Assembly: GCF_001514305.1 (NCBI RefSeq)
Contig: NZ_KQ949098.1
Coordinates: forward strand, 93,257 to 157,256
DNA length: 64,000 bases
Direction: 5' to 3'
Source: Streptomyces dysideae
Lineage (GTDB): Bacteria; Actinomycetota; Actinomycetes; Streptomycetales; Streptomycetaceae
The first letter of the stretch is position 1. Each line of letters begins with the position of its first letter. This document shows, one piece after another, positions 8,840 through 17,347 of the stretch. The notes below the pieces were generated by a model. The model did no database searches. It was not told where the DNA came from and saw nothing but the letters and a program-made list of their open reading frames with translations. A program made the translations under genes and the position numbers.

Positions 8840-10008
8840 ACGGTACGCCCCCGCTCGCGTGGGACGAGGGCCTCGAATGCTGGGTGGTCGCCGATCCGCG
8901 ACTTGCCCGGCAGGTCCTCAACCACCCCGGCTTCACATCCGGGACGTTCGAGCGCTCCTTCCAGCTGTACATGACCGACGCCGCCCGCGAGGAGTACCGC
9001 GAGCTCACCGAGTTCCTGCGGCTGTGGTTCGTCCAGACCGACTCTCCCGAGCACACCGCGCTGCGCCGCCCGGTGCAGCGGGTGATGTCTGCGTCGTACG
9101 TACGTTCCCTCACGCCGCACGTCGAGGAGATCACCGACGCGTGCCTCGACGCGCTGGCCGCGGCCGTGCCGCACGACGTCGTGCCGGCCGTCGCCGACGG
9201 CATCTCCGGCACGGTGATGGCGCACGTCGTCGGCGTCGCCGAACCGCCCGAGGTACTGCACCGCTGGGCACGCACCCTGTCGCTGTTCATCGGTGCGATG
9301 TACCGCCGGGACTACGCCCGCGAGGCCCATCACACGATGGTGGAGATGACCGAGGCCCTGTCTCGGGCCACCGCCCCGAAGGCCTTTCCGCAGGAGACCC
9401 CCGAGGACCGGGCGCGCACCACGGCGACCTGGGCGATGAACCTCTTCGGTGGCCTGGAGACCACGTCGTCGCTGCTCGCCTCGACCGTCCTGGACGTCCT
9501 GGGCGAGCCGACGGTGTGGGACGCCGTGCGCGAGCAGCGCCCCGGCGCCGCGGAGGCGTTCGTGGAGCGGGTGCTGCAACGCCGCCCGCCCCTGCGGCAC
9601 CTGGGCCGCGTCGTCGCCCACGACCAGGAACTCGCCGGGAAGCGCATGAAGCGGGGCGACCTCGTCCTTGTCAGCCTCACGGGCGAAGGCCTGCTTGCCG
9701 ACGATGGCACACCGGCTGGGGGCTCCCCCGTCACCGACGGCACCACACCGGCCGCGGGCTGCCCCGTCACCGGCGCGGGGGTGGGGGCGGGCGCGGCCGG
9801 GGGCGGCTCGGGCGAGCAGCATCTGGTCTTCGGGTTCGGGCCGCACTACTGCGTCGGCGCGCCGCTCGCCCGGCTGGAGGCGGCAGTGCTGCTGCGCCGG
9901 TTCGCCGCGCGCTTCCCGGACGCCCGGCTCGCGGGCGAGGCCGCGGTGTGGGGTCCCAACCTCTCGTACGTGGGCCTCGATCATCTCTACGTCGATCTGG
10001 GGGTGTGA
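8836..10008 (+). CDS. Degenerate cytochrome P450-like protein
   Basis: The 390-residue protein starts at GTG 8836, overlapping the NRPS stop. It has a P450 fold signature: an I-helix-like FGGLETTSS near residue 204 and a complete heme loop FGFGPHYCVGAPLAR with Cys near 337. Two conserved parts are lost. The K-helix ExxR site aligns as RVLQ in VERVLQRRPP. The meander before the heme loop (normally ANRDPxxFxxPxxFD) is replaced by a Gly/Ala/Pro/Thr-rich low-complexity stretch of about 45 residues. CYP157-type P450s of Streptomyces are also known to lack ExxR, so heme binding may still be possible. Coupling to the Val NRPS upstream and the PKS downstream suggests action on, or structural binding to, a carrier-bound intermediate. 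Confidence 0.8.
   Translation: MNGTPPLAWDEGLECWVVADPRLARQVLNHPGFTSGTFERSFQLYMTDAAREEYRELTEFLRLWFVQTDSPEHTALRRPVQRVMSASYVRSLTPHVEEITDACLDALAAAVPHDVVPAVADGISGTVMAHVVGVAEPPEVLHRWARTLSLFIGAMYRRDYAREAHHTMVEMTEALSRATAPKAFPQETPEDRARTTATWAMNLFGGLETTSSLLASTVLDVLGEPTVWDAVREQRPGAAEAFVERVLQRRPPLRHLGRVVAHDQELAGKRMKRGDLVLVSLTGEGLLADDGTPAGGSPVTDGTTPAAGCPVTGAGVGAGAAGGGSGEQHLVFGFGPHYCVGAPLARLEAAVLLRRFAARFPDARLAGEAAVWGPNLSYVGLDHLYVDLGV
9706..9774 (+). repeat. Imperfect tandem repeat inside the P450-like gene
   Basis: A 33-base unit (9706-9738) is followed by a 36-base degenerate copy (9739-9774). Both start GGCAC, contain ACCGGC and end CCCCGTCACCG plus two bases. They encode TPAGGSPVTDG then TTPAAGCPVTG. The duplication builds the low-complexity segment that replaces the P450 meander, so it looks like local slippage or expansion within the gene. 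Confidence 0.7.
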
Positions 10009-10010
10009 CC

Positions 10011-13000
10011 GTGCCGAGCGCGGCAGAGCGCGGGGACGGCGCGGTGGCCGTCGTGGGCATGGCCTGCCGGCTGCCCGGAGCCGACGACGTGGACCAGTAC
10101 TGGGCGACGTTGACCGCCGGTGCCGACGGCATCAGCCGTTTCGACCCCGAACAGCTGATCGCCCGGGGCGTCGACCCCTCGTACGTCCGCCGGGAGAACT
10201 TCGTCCCCGCCATGGGCGTCATCGCCGGATCCCGCCGGTTCGACCACGCGTACTTCTCCTACAGCCGGGCCGAGGCCGCGGCGACGGACCCGCAGCAGCG
10301 GGTGTTCCTGGAGTGCGCGGTCACCGCGTTCGACGACGCGGGGCTCGACCCGACCCGCTTCCGGGGCCCGATCGGGGTGTACGCGGGTGCCGACCGGGTG
10401 GGCGAACACACCGACCCCGACCTGGGTGAACTCGCCCGCTACATCGGGCGGGAGAAGGACTTCCTCGCCACCCGCGCTGCCTACAAGCTGGGGCTGCGCG
10501 GCCCCGCGATCACCGTCCAGACCGCCTGCTCCACCTCGCTGACCGCGACCCATCTCGCCGTACGCGCCCTCGTGGGCGGCGAGTGCGACGCGGCGCTCGC
10601 CGGGGGCGTCACCGTGATGCCCGACGGGGAATGGGGCTATCTGTACGAGCCGGGCGGCATCCTCTCGCCCGACGGCCGCTGCCGGCCCTTCGACGAGGAC
10701 GCGGCGGGCACCGTGCCCAGCGAGGGCGTCGCCGTGGTGGTGCTCAAGCGGCTCGCGGACGCGCTGCGCGACGGCGACCGGATCGCCGCCGTGATCACCG
10801 GCACCGCCGTCAACAACGATGGCTCGGACAAGATGGCGTACACCGCGCCTTCCCCGACCGGGCAGAGCGCGGTGATCCGCGCCGCGCAGACGGTCGCGGG
10901 CGTGGACCCGGCGGACGTCGGCTACGTCGAGGCGCACGGCACCGCGACCCGGCTGGGCGACCCGGTGGAGGTGCAGGCCCTCGCCGACGTCTTCGGCAGC
11001 ACCGCGGCGGGTCGCGAGCGGTGCGCGCTCGGCGCCGTGAAGGGGAACATCGGGCACACCGGGGTCGCCTCCGGAGTCGCCGGGCTGATCAAGACCGCGC
11101 TGATGCTGGAACACGGCCGGCTCGTGCCCACCGCGCACTACACCAGGCCCAACCCCCTTCTGGAGCTGGACGGTTCGCCGTTCCGGATCGTCGAGCGGTG
11201 CGAGCCGTGGGAGCCCCGCCGGGGCGACGGAGCCCGGATCGCCGCCGTCAGTTCCTTCGGTGTGGGCGGCACCAACGCCCACGTGGTCCTCGCATCCGCG
11301 CCCCGCCGCGCCTGGCTCCCGGACCGTGCCGGACCCCGGCCCCTGCTGGTGTCCGCGGCCGCGCCGCACGCTCTCGGCCGGATGGCGAAGGCACTCGCCG
11401 ACCGGCTCGGCCCGGCGGACCGGGAGGGGGCCACGCCGTCCGTCGCCGAGGTCTCCCGCACCCTCGCCGCGCGGCGCGCGTACAAACACCGGGCGGTCGT
11501 CGTGGCGAGGGACGCGGAACAGGCGGCCCGGCTGCTGCGCGGGGTCGCCGAGCGGGAGGGCGCCAGGGACTCCGCCGCCAGGCCGCGCAGGCTCGGCAAG
11601 GTCGCGTTCGTCTTCCCCGGCCAGGGCACCCTGCGGCACGCGGCGGGTGCCGCGGCCCATCGCGCGCTCCCCGGATTCCGGACGGCGTTCGACGCGATAC
11701 GCAAGCATGTGCACGACGGTCACGGCATCGACCTGACGCCCGTCGTCGCGGAGGGATCCGCCGGGCGGGACGGCACGCCGGAGGACTGGTTCGCCGACAC
11801 CGTGCACCAGCAGCTCGCCCTGTTCGCCCTCGGACAGGCCTTCGGCAGCCAGCTCCGGGAGTGGGGCGTACGGCCCGCCGCACTGCTCGGCAACAGCGTC
11901 GGCGAGTACGCGGCCGCCGCCCTCGCCGGGGTCTGGTCGCCCCAGGACGCCGCCGACCTGGTGTATCGCCGGGCCCGCGCCATGTGGGACACCGAACCCG
12001 GCCGCATGGTGAGCGTCATCGCCGACGTCCGCGAGGTCGCCGCCCGGCTCCCCGCAGACGGCGAGGTCACCGTCGCCGTCGAGGGTGCGGGCTCCGTCGT
12101 CCTGTCCGGCCCCGAGCATGCCGTCGCGGACCTGCTGGCGGGGGACGCACTCGCGGACCTTTCGATCACGCCGGTGCACACCCGGCGGGCCTTCCACTCG
12201 AAGGCCATGGAACCGGCAGCCGAGGCGGTGCGGGCGTCCCTGTCGTCGGTGCCCGCCCGCCCGCCCCGGCTGCCGCTGGTCTCCAACGCCACCGGCGACT
12301 GGGCCGACCCGGCCCAGGTGGCCCGACCCGGCTACTGGGCCACCCAGGTGCGCAGCCCCGTGCTCCTCGCCCACGCCATGGAAACCCTGCTCGCCTCGGG
12401 CTGCACGACGTACGTCGAACTGGGCCCGGGCAGCTCGATGCTCGGCGGACTGCGCCGCAGCTCCGGCTGGGACGCCGCCGCCTTCACGGCCGTACGACTG
12501 ACCGGCCGGCCCGGGGAAGACGCCGACGCCGCACTGCTGTCGGCGCTCGGCACGCTGTGGGAACTGGGCGCCGACCGCGCGATCGACGACGTACGGGAGT
12601 CCGCCGGCCCCGGGGCGGTGCGCTGCTCGCTGCCCGGCTACCGGTTCCAGGGCGAGAACCCACGCGACGACCGCCGACGCTCGCGTGCTCCCGCGCCCGA
12701 GTCGGCGGCCGCATCCGGGTCGGTGGCCGCGCCCAGGCCGGCGGGGGCACCGAGGCTGGCGGGGGCACCCAGGCCGGCTGCCGCATCCGAGCCGGCGGCC
12801 GCGCCCGAGCCGGCGGGGGCACCGAAGCCGGCGGGAGCACCCAGTCCAGTTGCCGTACCAGGGCCGGCGGCCGCGCCCAGACCGGCGACCGCACTCAAGC
12901 CCGCAGCCGCACCCCGGGCCGTGCTCGAAGAGCTGTGGTGCCGCAGCCTCGGTGTCACCGTCGCGCGCGACGACGACGACTTCTTCGCCCTGGGCGGCGA

Positions 13001-13928
13001 GTCCCTCATGGCCGTCACCCTGATGTCCGCGATCAGGGAACGCACCGGGTGCGCGCTGTCCGTCACCGACTTCTCCCGGCACCCCGCCTTCGGCGACCTG
13101 GTGGCGGCCGTCACGAGCCGGCTGCCGGCCTCCGCACCGGCCGGTAGTGCTCCGGCGCCGGTGCCCGGCGTGGCCACCCTCGCCGAGGGACGGCCCGGCC
13201 GGCGGCCGCTGTTCCTCGTCAGCGACGCGGTCGGCAACGCGCTGCCCTACCGGGAACTCGCCGACGCACTCGGCGCAGCCGGCGGCAGACCGGTGCTCGC
13301 GCTGGAGGACACCGACGACCCCCGGGGCACACCGCGCACGGTCGGTGCCGTCGCCGCGGCCCACCTCGCCGCTCTGCTGCGGGCGCAGCCCGAGGGCCCG
13401 TACACGATCGGCGGCTGGTCCTACGGTGCCGTGGTCGCCCATGAACTGGCCCGACTGCTGATCCGGCGCCACGAGCGCGTCGATCTGCTCGTGTGCCTGG
13501 ACGGATTCGTGCCCGACACCGCCGGTCTGCCCGTCGGCCTCGCCCCGGAGTTCCTCCGCGCGGGCCTGCGCGCCCAGGCCGAGGCGGCACTCGGCGTCGG
13601 CCCGCTCGCCCGGCGGCTGCGCGGGAATCCGGCACTGCGGCGGCGGTTCGCGACCCGTCAGGCGGGGCTGTTGCGCTACCGGCCGCGGCCGCTGCCCTGC
13701 CCCGCGGTGCTGTTCAAGGCGTCGGACGGACTGGCGCCGAACGGCGCGGACCTGCTGCGCGCCCGCCTGGCCGGCCTGTACGGCGGCGGGCTGCGGGTGG
13801 AGCCGGTCCCCGGCGACCACTGGTCGATGCTCGCCGCCCCCCACGCGGGGCCGCTGGCGCACAGGCTCCTGGGCGTGCTCGATGCAGGCGACGCGCCGTT
13901 CGGTAAGAAACGGAGTGACCATGGCTGA
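10011..13928 (+). CDS. Single-module PKS: KS-AT-carrier-TE
   Basis: The protein is about 1305 residues. The KS domain has the Cys nucleophile in QTACSTSLTA (near 172) and His residues in EAHGTAT and GNIGHTG. The AT domain has FVFPGQG, the nucleophile in GNSVGEY (GNS in place of the common GHS) and AFHSKAM, the HAFH-like form that goes with malonyl-CoA. An Ala/Pro-rich linker precedes a carrier with FFALGGESLMA, which is PCP-like rather than ACP-like. A C-terminal thioesterase has GGWSYGA as nucleophile elbow and GDHWSM for the His. No KR, DH, ER or MT domain is present, so the module should leave a beta-keto group. GTG 10011 is preferred because GGGGG lies 7 bases upstream; GTG 10005 (GTGA overlap) is possible. 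The TE probably releases or cyclises the final product. Confidence 0.93.
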   Translation: MPSAAERGDGAVAVVGMACRLPGADDVDQYWATLTAGADGISRFDPEQLIARGVDPSYVRRENFVPAMGVIAGSRRFDHAYFSYSRAEAAATDPQQRVFLECAVTAFDDAGLDPTRFRGPIGVYAGADRVGEHTDPDLGELARYIGREKDFLATRAAYKLGLRGPAITVQTACSTSLTATHLAVRALVGGECDAALAGGVTVMPDGEWGYLYEPGGILSPDGRCRPFDEDAAGTVPSEGVAVVVLKRLADALRDGDRIAAVITGTAVNNDGSDKMAYTAPSPTGQSAVIRAAQTVAGVDPADVGYVEAHGTATRLGDPVEVQALADVFGSTAAGRERCALGAVKGNIGHTGVASGVAGLIKTALMLEHGRLVPTAHYTRPNPLLELDGSPFRIVERCEPWEPRRGDGARIAAVSSFGVGGTNAHVVLASAPRRAWLPDRAGPRPLLVSAAAPHALGRMAKALADRLGPADREGATPSVAEVSRTLAARRAYKHRAVVVARDAEQAARLLRGVAEREGARDSAARPRRLGKVAFVFPGQGTLRHAAGAAAHRALPGFRTAFDAIRKHVHDGHGIDLTPVVAEGSAGRDGTPEDWFADTVHQQLALFALGQAFGSQLREWGVRPAALLGNSVGEYAAAALAGVWSPQDAADLVYRRARAMWDTEPGRMVSVIADVREVAARLPADGEVTVAVEGAGSVVLSGPEHAVADLLAGDALADLSITPVHTRRAFHSKAMEPAAEAVRASLSSVPARPPRLPLVSNATGDWADPAQVARPGYWATQVRSPVLLAHAMETLLASGCTTYVELGPGSSMLGGLRRSSGWDAAAFTAVRLTGRPGEDADAALLSALGTLWELGADRAIDDVRESAGPGAVRCSLPGYRFQGENPRDDRRRSRAPAPESAAASGSVAAPRPAGAPRLAGAPRPAAASEPAAAPEPAGAPKPAGAPSPVAVPGPAAAPRPATALKPAAAPRAVLEELWCRSLGVTVARDDDDFFALGGESLMAVTLMSAIRERTGCALSVTDFSRHPAFGDLVAAVTSRLPASAPAGSAPAPVPGVATLAEGRPGRRPLFLVSDAVGNALPYRELADALGAAGGRPVLALEDTDDPRGTPRTVGAVAAAHLAALLRAQPEGPYTIGGWSYGAVVAHELARLLIRRHERVDLLVCLDGFVPDTAGLPVGLAPEFLRAGLRAQAEAALGVGPLARRLRGNPALRRRFATRQAGLLRYRPRPLPCPAVLFKASDGLAPNGADLLRARLAGLYGGGLRVEPVPGDHWSMLAAPHAGPLAHRLLGVLDAGDAPFGKKRSDHG
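12685..12920 (+). repeat. Ala/Pro-rich repetitive interdomain linker in the PKS
   Basis: About 78 codons between the AT and the carrier encode short repeated blocks such as AGAPRP, AGAPKP and AAAPEP with a loose 5-10-residue period. The DNA repeats accordingly (GCCGGCGGG-type units). Such linkers are flexible tethers. Here it marks the seam between the KS-AT part and the NRPS-like carrier-TE part, suggesting they were joined by recombination. Confidence 0.75.
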
Positions 13929-15225
13929 CGCCGTCACACAGGAACCGGCACGGCAGCAGGAGCCCAAACCCCTCCTGCGCAACGCCGACTTCCAGGCGCT
14001 GTGGACCAGTGAGGCGTTCGCCGCGCTGGCCAAGGAGACCGCCGAGGTCGCGTACCCGCTGCTGATCCTCGCCACGGGCGGCTCCGCGTTCTACGCCGGT
14101 GCCGTCGGCTCCGCGCAGCTGATCACGGCCAGCCTGATGTCGATAGCCGGCGGCACCCTCGCCGACCGGGTCGACCGGCGGCTGCTGCTCATCGCCTGCA
14201 ACATGGTGCGTGTCGTCCTGCTCGGGCTGCTGGCGCTGCTCGTCTCCACCGGGCACACCCACCCGGCCGTCATCTTCGCCGTCGCCGTCGGCTCGGCCGC
14301 CTGTCTCGGCATCTCCAACCCGACCGGCCTCGCCGTCATCAAGCAGCTGGTGCCGCCCTCGCAGCTGACACAGGCCACCGCGCAGAACCAGGTGCGCTAC
14401 TTCGCGGCCACGATGGGCGGGCCGCCCGCGGGCGGTGCGCTGTTCGCCGTCGGGCGCGCCTTCCCGTTCCTGACCGCGGCCCTCGCCTTCCTGGTCTCGT
14501 CCGTGCTGATGCTGTTCATCCGCAAGCCCCTGAAGGTGGAGAACGCGGCGCCCGGCGAGAAGCGCAACGCCGCCGAGGGCTTCCGTTTCCTGGCCCGGCA
14601 GCCCGTCCTGCGGCTGCTGATCATCTGGATCATGGGTTCGAACATGGCGTTCACCCACACCGGTGTCTTCCTGGCGCTGATCGCCACCGCCGAGAGCCGG
14701 GGCGCCTCGTCCACCTTCACCGGCCTGCTCCTGTCGATCGCCGGCATCGGCGGCGTGGTCGGCTCGCTCCTCGCGAGTCCGATCATCAAGCGGGTGCCGC
14801 CGCCGGTGCTGTTCCTCACCGCCGCCTGGATCGGGCCGGTCGCCGCCGTGCTGCTCGCCACTGTCTCCGGCCTCGTCCCGCTCGGCATCATCGTCGCCTG
14901 CGTCTTCCTGCGCGGGCCGATCACCAGCGCCCTGTTCCTCGCCTACCTGGCGGCGATGGCGCCGGACAAGACGCAGGGCCGGGTGCTCGGTGCCGTGATG
15001 TTCATGTCGATGGTGGCCGCCCCGCTCGGGGTGTTCGGCATCGGCACCCTCTTCGATCTGGCCGGACCCACCTGGGTGTTCACCGCCATGGGCATCGTCT
15101 CGGCCCTGGCCGCGCTGCCCACGCTCAGCTCCCGCATCCGCAATCTCGCCCCGCCGGAGGAGTACGCCGTCACCACGGTGGACCCGGCCGCGGACCAGAC
15201 CTCCCCGACCTCCAAGGAGACGTGA
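13921..15225 (+). CDS. MFS transporter (DHA3-like), probable product exporter
   Basis: The 434-residue membrane protein has about 12 hydrophobic segments and the pattern of DHA3-type major facilitator exporters (LLRNADFQALWTSEAFAALA at the start, then GGTLADRVDRRLLL as the cytoplasmic loop 2 motif). ATG 13921 is chosen: GGAG lies 6 bases upstream and the gene overlaps the PKS stop by 8 bases. Its place inside the biosynthetic operon indicates export of, and self-protection from, the cluster product. The substrate cannot be read from sequence. Confidence 0.88.
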   Translation: MADAVTQEPARQQEPKPLLRNADFQALWTSEAFAALAKETAEVAYPLLILATGGSAFYAGAVGSAQLITASLMSIAGGTLADRVDRRLLLIACNMVRVVLLGLLALLVSTGHTHPAVIFAVAVGSAACLGISNPTGLAVIKQLVPPSQLTQATAQNQVRYFAATMGGPPAGGALFAVGRAFPFLTAALAFLVSSVLMLFIRKPLKVENAAPGEKRNAAEGFRFLARQPVLRLLIIWIMGSNMAFTHTGVFLALIATAESRGASSTFTGLLLSIAGIGGVVGSLLASPIIKRVPPPVLFLTAAWIGPVAAVLLATVSGLVPLGIIVACVFLRGPITSALFLAYLAAMAPDKTQGRVLGAVMFMSMVAAPLGVFGIGTLFDLAGPTWVFTAMGIVSALAALPTLSSRIRNLAPPEEYAVTTVDPAADQTSPTSKET

Positions 15226-16601
15226 TGCCCGCCGACACCACCCGGCCGACCTCTGCCCCCGCGACCGACCAGGCCGAGGCGACGGCCGGTGCCGGTCCGG
15301 CGTACGACGCCGGCCCCGCCGCGGCGAAGCCGGCCGCCGCGACGGGAAGCGCCGACCGGCTGCCGCCCGAGTTCTTCACTGATCCCGACCCGGCGCCCGG
15401 CGCCACCCACGCCGCCAACGCCCGCCTGCGCGAGACCGGTTGCCCCGTCCACCCCATCAACTACCCGCCCGGCGGCGATGCCTACGTGGTCTCCGAGTAC
15501 GAGACCGCGCTCAGCGCGTTCGGCGACCCGCGGCTGTCCAAGTCCGTGGACAACGCGCCCGCCTGGTTCCGCGACCTCCTCAAGGACAGCAGCCCGGTCC
15601 TCATCCGCAACATGATCACCGCGGACGCGCCCGAGCACACCCGGCTGCGCCGCCTGGTCAGCCGCGCCTTCGTGCCGCGCCGGATGGCCCTGCTGCGGCC
15701 CCGCATCCAGGAGATCACCGACGAACTCATCGACGCGCTGCCCGAGTCGGGCGAGGTCGACCTGATGGAGTTCGCCTTCACCCTGCCGATGCGGGTCATC
15801 TGCGAGTTCCTCGGCGTCCCCATCGAGGACCGCCCCGACCTGCACGCCTGGGGCCACTGGCTGAGCGGTGCCCCCTTCGCGGACGAGGAGTCCAACCGCC
15901 GGCTGAAGGAGGCCAGCGACAGCATCGAGCAGTACCTCGTCGGGCTGCTCGACCGGCGTCGCGCCGAAGGGCTCGGCGACGACCTGGTCTCCATCCTGCT
16001 GCGGGCCGCCGACGAGGAGGGCGTCTTCACGAACGACGAGCTCGTCTCGACCCTCGTCCTGCTGATCATCGCCGGCCACAAGACCACCGCGAACCTCATC
16101 GGCAACGGCATGCAGGCCCTGTTCAGCCACCCGGACCAGCTGGAACTCCTGTGCTCCAAACCGGAGTTGGTGGAGTCGGCGGTCGAGGAGTTCCTGCGCT
16201 TCGAGCCGCCGGTCTACCGCGGCACCCTGCGCGTGGCCACCGAGGAGATGGAACTGGGCGGCTGCCCCATACCCCGCGAGGGCTTCGTCCACATCCTCAT
16301 GGACTCGGCCAATCGCGACCCCGAGATCTTCGAGAACCCCGACCGCCTCGACATCACCCGCGCCAACAACCGCCACTTCGCCTTCGGCCACGGCGCGCAC
16401 TTCTGCGTCGGCGCCCCGCTGTCCCGCGTCGAGGGGGCGGTCGCCTTCCCGGCGCTGCTGCGCCGCCTGCGCGGCCTCGAACGAGCCGTTCCCCACGAGG
16501 AGTTGGAGTGGGTCTTCGACAACTCCACCAGCCGGGGCCTGAAGAAGCTGCCGGTGCGGTACACGGCCCGGCTCGCCGCCGACCCCGAAGGGGCCAACTG
16601 A
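15225..16601 (+). CDS. Cytochrome P450 with Lys in the I-helix acid position
   Basis: A 458-residue P450 of the soluble bacterial type with a 45-residue Ala/Pro-rich N-terminal extension. Canonical parts: ExxR as EEFLR, meander DSANRDPEIFENPDRLD and heme loop FGHGAHFCVGAPLSR (Cys near 393). The I-helix reads IIAGHKTTAN near residue 282, so the normally acidic residue of AGxE/DT is Lys, which should change proton delivery to the heme. ATG 15225 shares its A with the MFS stop and sits 5 bases after AAGGAG; GTG 15222 is less well spaced. The gene lies between the exporter and the second type II thioesterase in one operon, so it is probably a tailoring enzyme of this pathway. Confidence 0.9.
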   Translation: MPADTTRPTSAPATDQAEATAGAGPAYDAGPAAAKPAAATGSADRLPPEFFTDPDPAPGATHAANARLRETGCPVHPINYPPGGDAYVVSEYETALSAFGDPRLSKSVDNAPAWFRDLLKDSSPVLIRNMITADAPEHTRLRRLVSRAFVPRRMALLRPRIQEITDELIDALPESGEVDLMEFAFTLPMRVICEFLGVPIEDRPDLHAWGHWLSGAPFADEESNRRLKEASDSIEQYLVGLLDRRRAEGLGDDLVSILLRAADEEGVFTNDELVSTLVLLIIAGHKTTANLIGNGMQALFSHPDQLELLCSKPELVESAVEEFLRFEPPVYRGTLRVATEEMELGGCPIPREGFVHILMDSANRDPEIFENPDRLDITRANNRHFAFGHGAHFCVGAPLSRVEGAVAFPALLRRLRGLERAVPHEELEWVFDNSTSRGLKKLPVRYTARLAADPEGAN

Positions 16602-16602
16602 G

Positions 16603-17316
16603 ATGACGACCACCACACTGGTCTGCCTGCCCTTCGCGGGTGCGGGCGCCTCCTTCTTCCGCCCCTGGCAGCGGGTCGCGGGCGAGCGTCTGACGATCCT
16701 GCCGCTCCAACTCCCCGGCCGTGAGCGCCGTATCGACGAGGACCCGTACACCGACGCCCGTACGGCGACCGACGGTCTGCTCGACGACCTGCGCGGCGCG
16801 CTCGCCGCCGACCCCGCCCTGCCGCGCGGGATCGCCCTCTTCGGCCACAGTCTGGGTGCCGTCCTCGCCTACGAGCTGGCGCACCGCCTCGCCGCGGAGC
16901 CGGGCGACACAGAACTCGTACGTCTCTTCGTCAGCGGCTCCCCGCACCCCGCCGAACAGCGGACCCGCCGCGCCACGGGCCTGCCCGACGACGCGTTCCT
17001 CGCTCAGGTCAACGAGTTCGCCGGGTACACACACGAGGCGCTCGACGACCCCGAGATGCGCGAGCTGATCCTGCCGACGCTCCGCGCCGACGTGGAGATG
17101 CACGAGAGCTACGAGCCCTCCACCGGCCTGGCGCTGCCCGCGCCGCTCACCGTGCTGCGCGGCGACCACGACGCACTCGTGTCCCGCGACGAGGCGGCGG
17201 CCTGGGCGAAGGTCGCGGGCGCCGGCTTCCGGTCCGTCGAACTGCCCGGCGGCCACATGTATCTGACCGAGTCCGCGGCGGAGCTGCTCGACGTCGTCGC
17301 CGCCGACGTCAGGTGA
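16603..17316 (+). CDS. Second type II thioesterase / possible aminoacyl shuttle
   Basis: A 237-residue alpha/beta hydrolase of the NRPS/PKS type II thioesterase family: VCLPFAGAGASFFRPW at the start, LQLPGRERRI, nucleophile GHSLGA near residue 86, and the late His in LPGGHMYLTESA. It starts one base after the P450 stop. Known roles in the family are removal of stalled acyl groups from carriers. A few related proteins (SyrC, CmaE) move aminoacyl groups between carriers, but those use a Cys nucleophile and this one keeps Ser. Lying close to the free-standing Thr-activating protein, it is a candidate for either role. Confidence 0.88.
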   Translation: MTTTTLVCLPFAGAGASFFRPWQRVAGERLTILPLQLPGRERRIDEDPYTDARTATDGLLDDLRGALAADPALPRGIALFGHSLGAVLAYELAHRLAAEPGDTELVRLFVSGSPHPAEQRTRRATGLPDDAFLAQVNEFAGYTHEALDDPEMRELILPTLRADVEMHESYEPSTGLALPAPLTVLRGDHDALVSRDEAAAWAKVAGAGFRSVELPGGHMYLTESAAELLDVVAADVR

Positions 17317-17347
17317 CGGACACACCGAGCCGCAGGGGGAGCGAGTC

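Noticed and set aside
9987..14075. A 1362-codon open frame antisense to the PKS gene
   Set aside because: It is the mirror of a high-GC coding frame, Gly/Arg-rich without domains, while the sense strand has perfect KS, AT, carrier and TE motifs.
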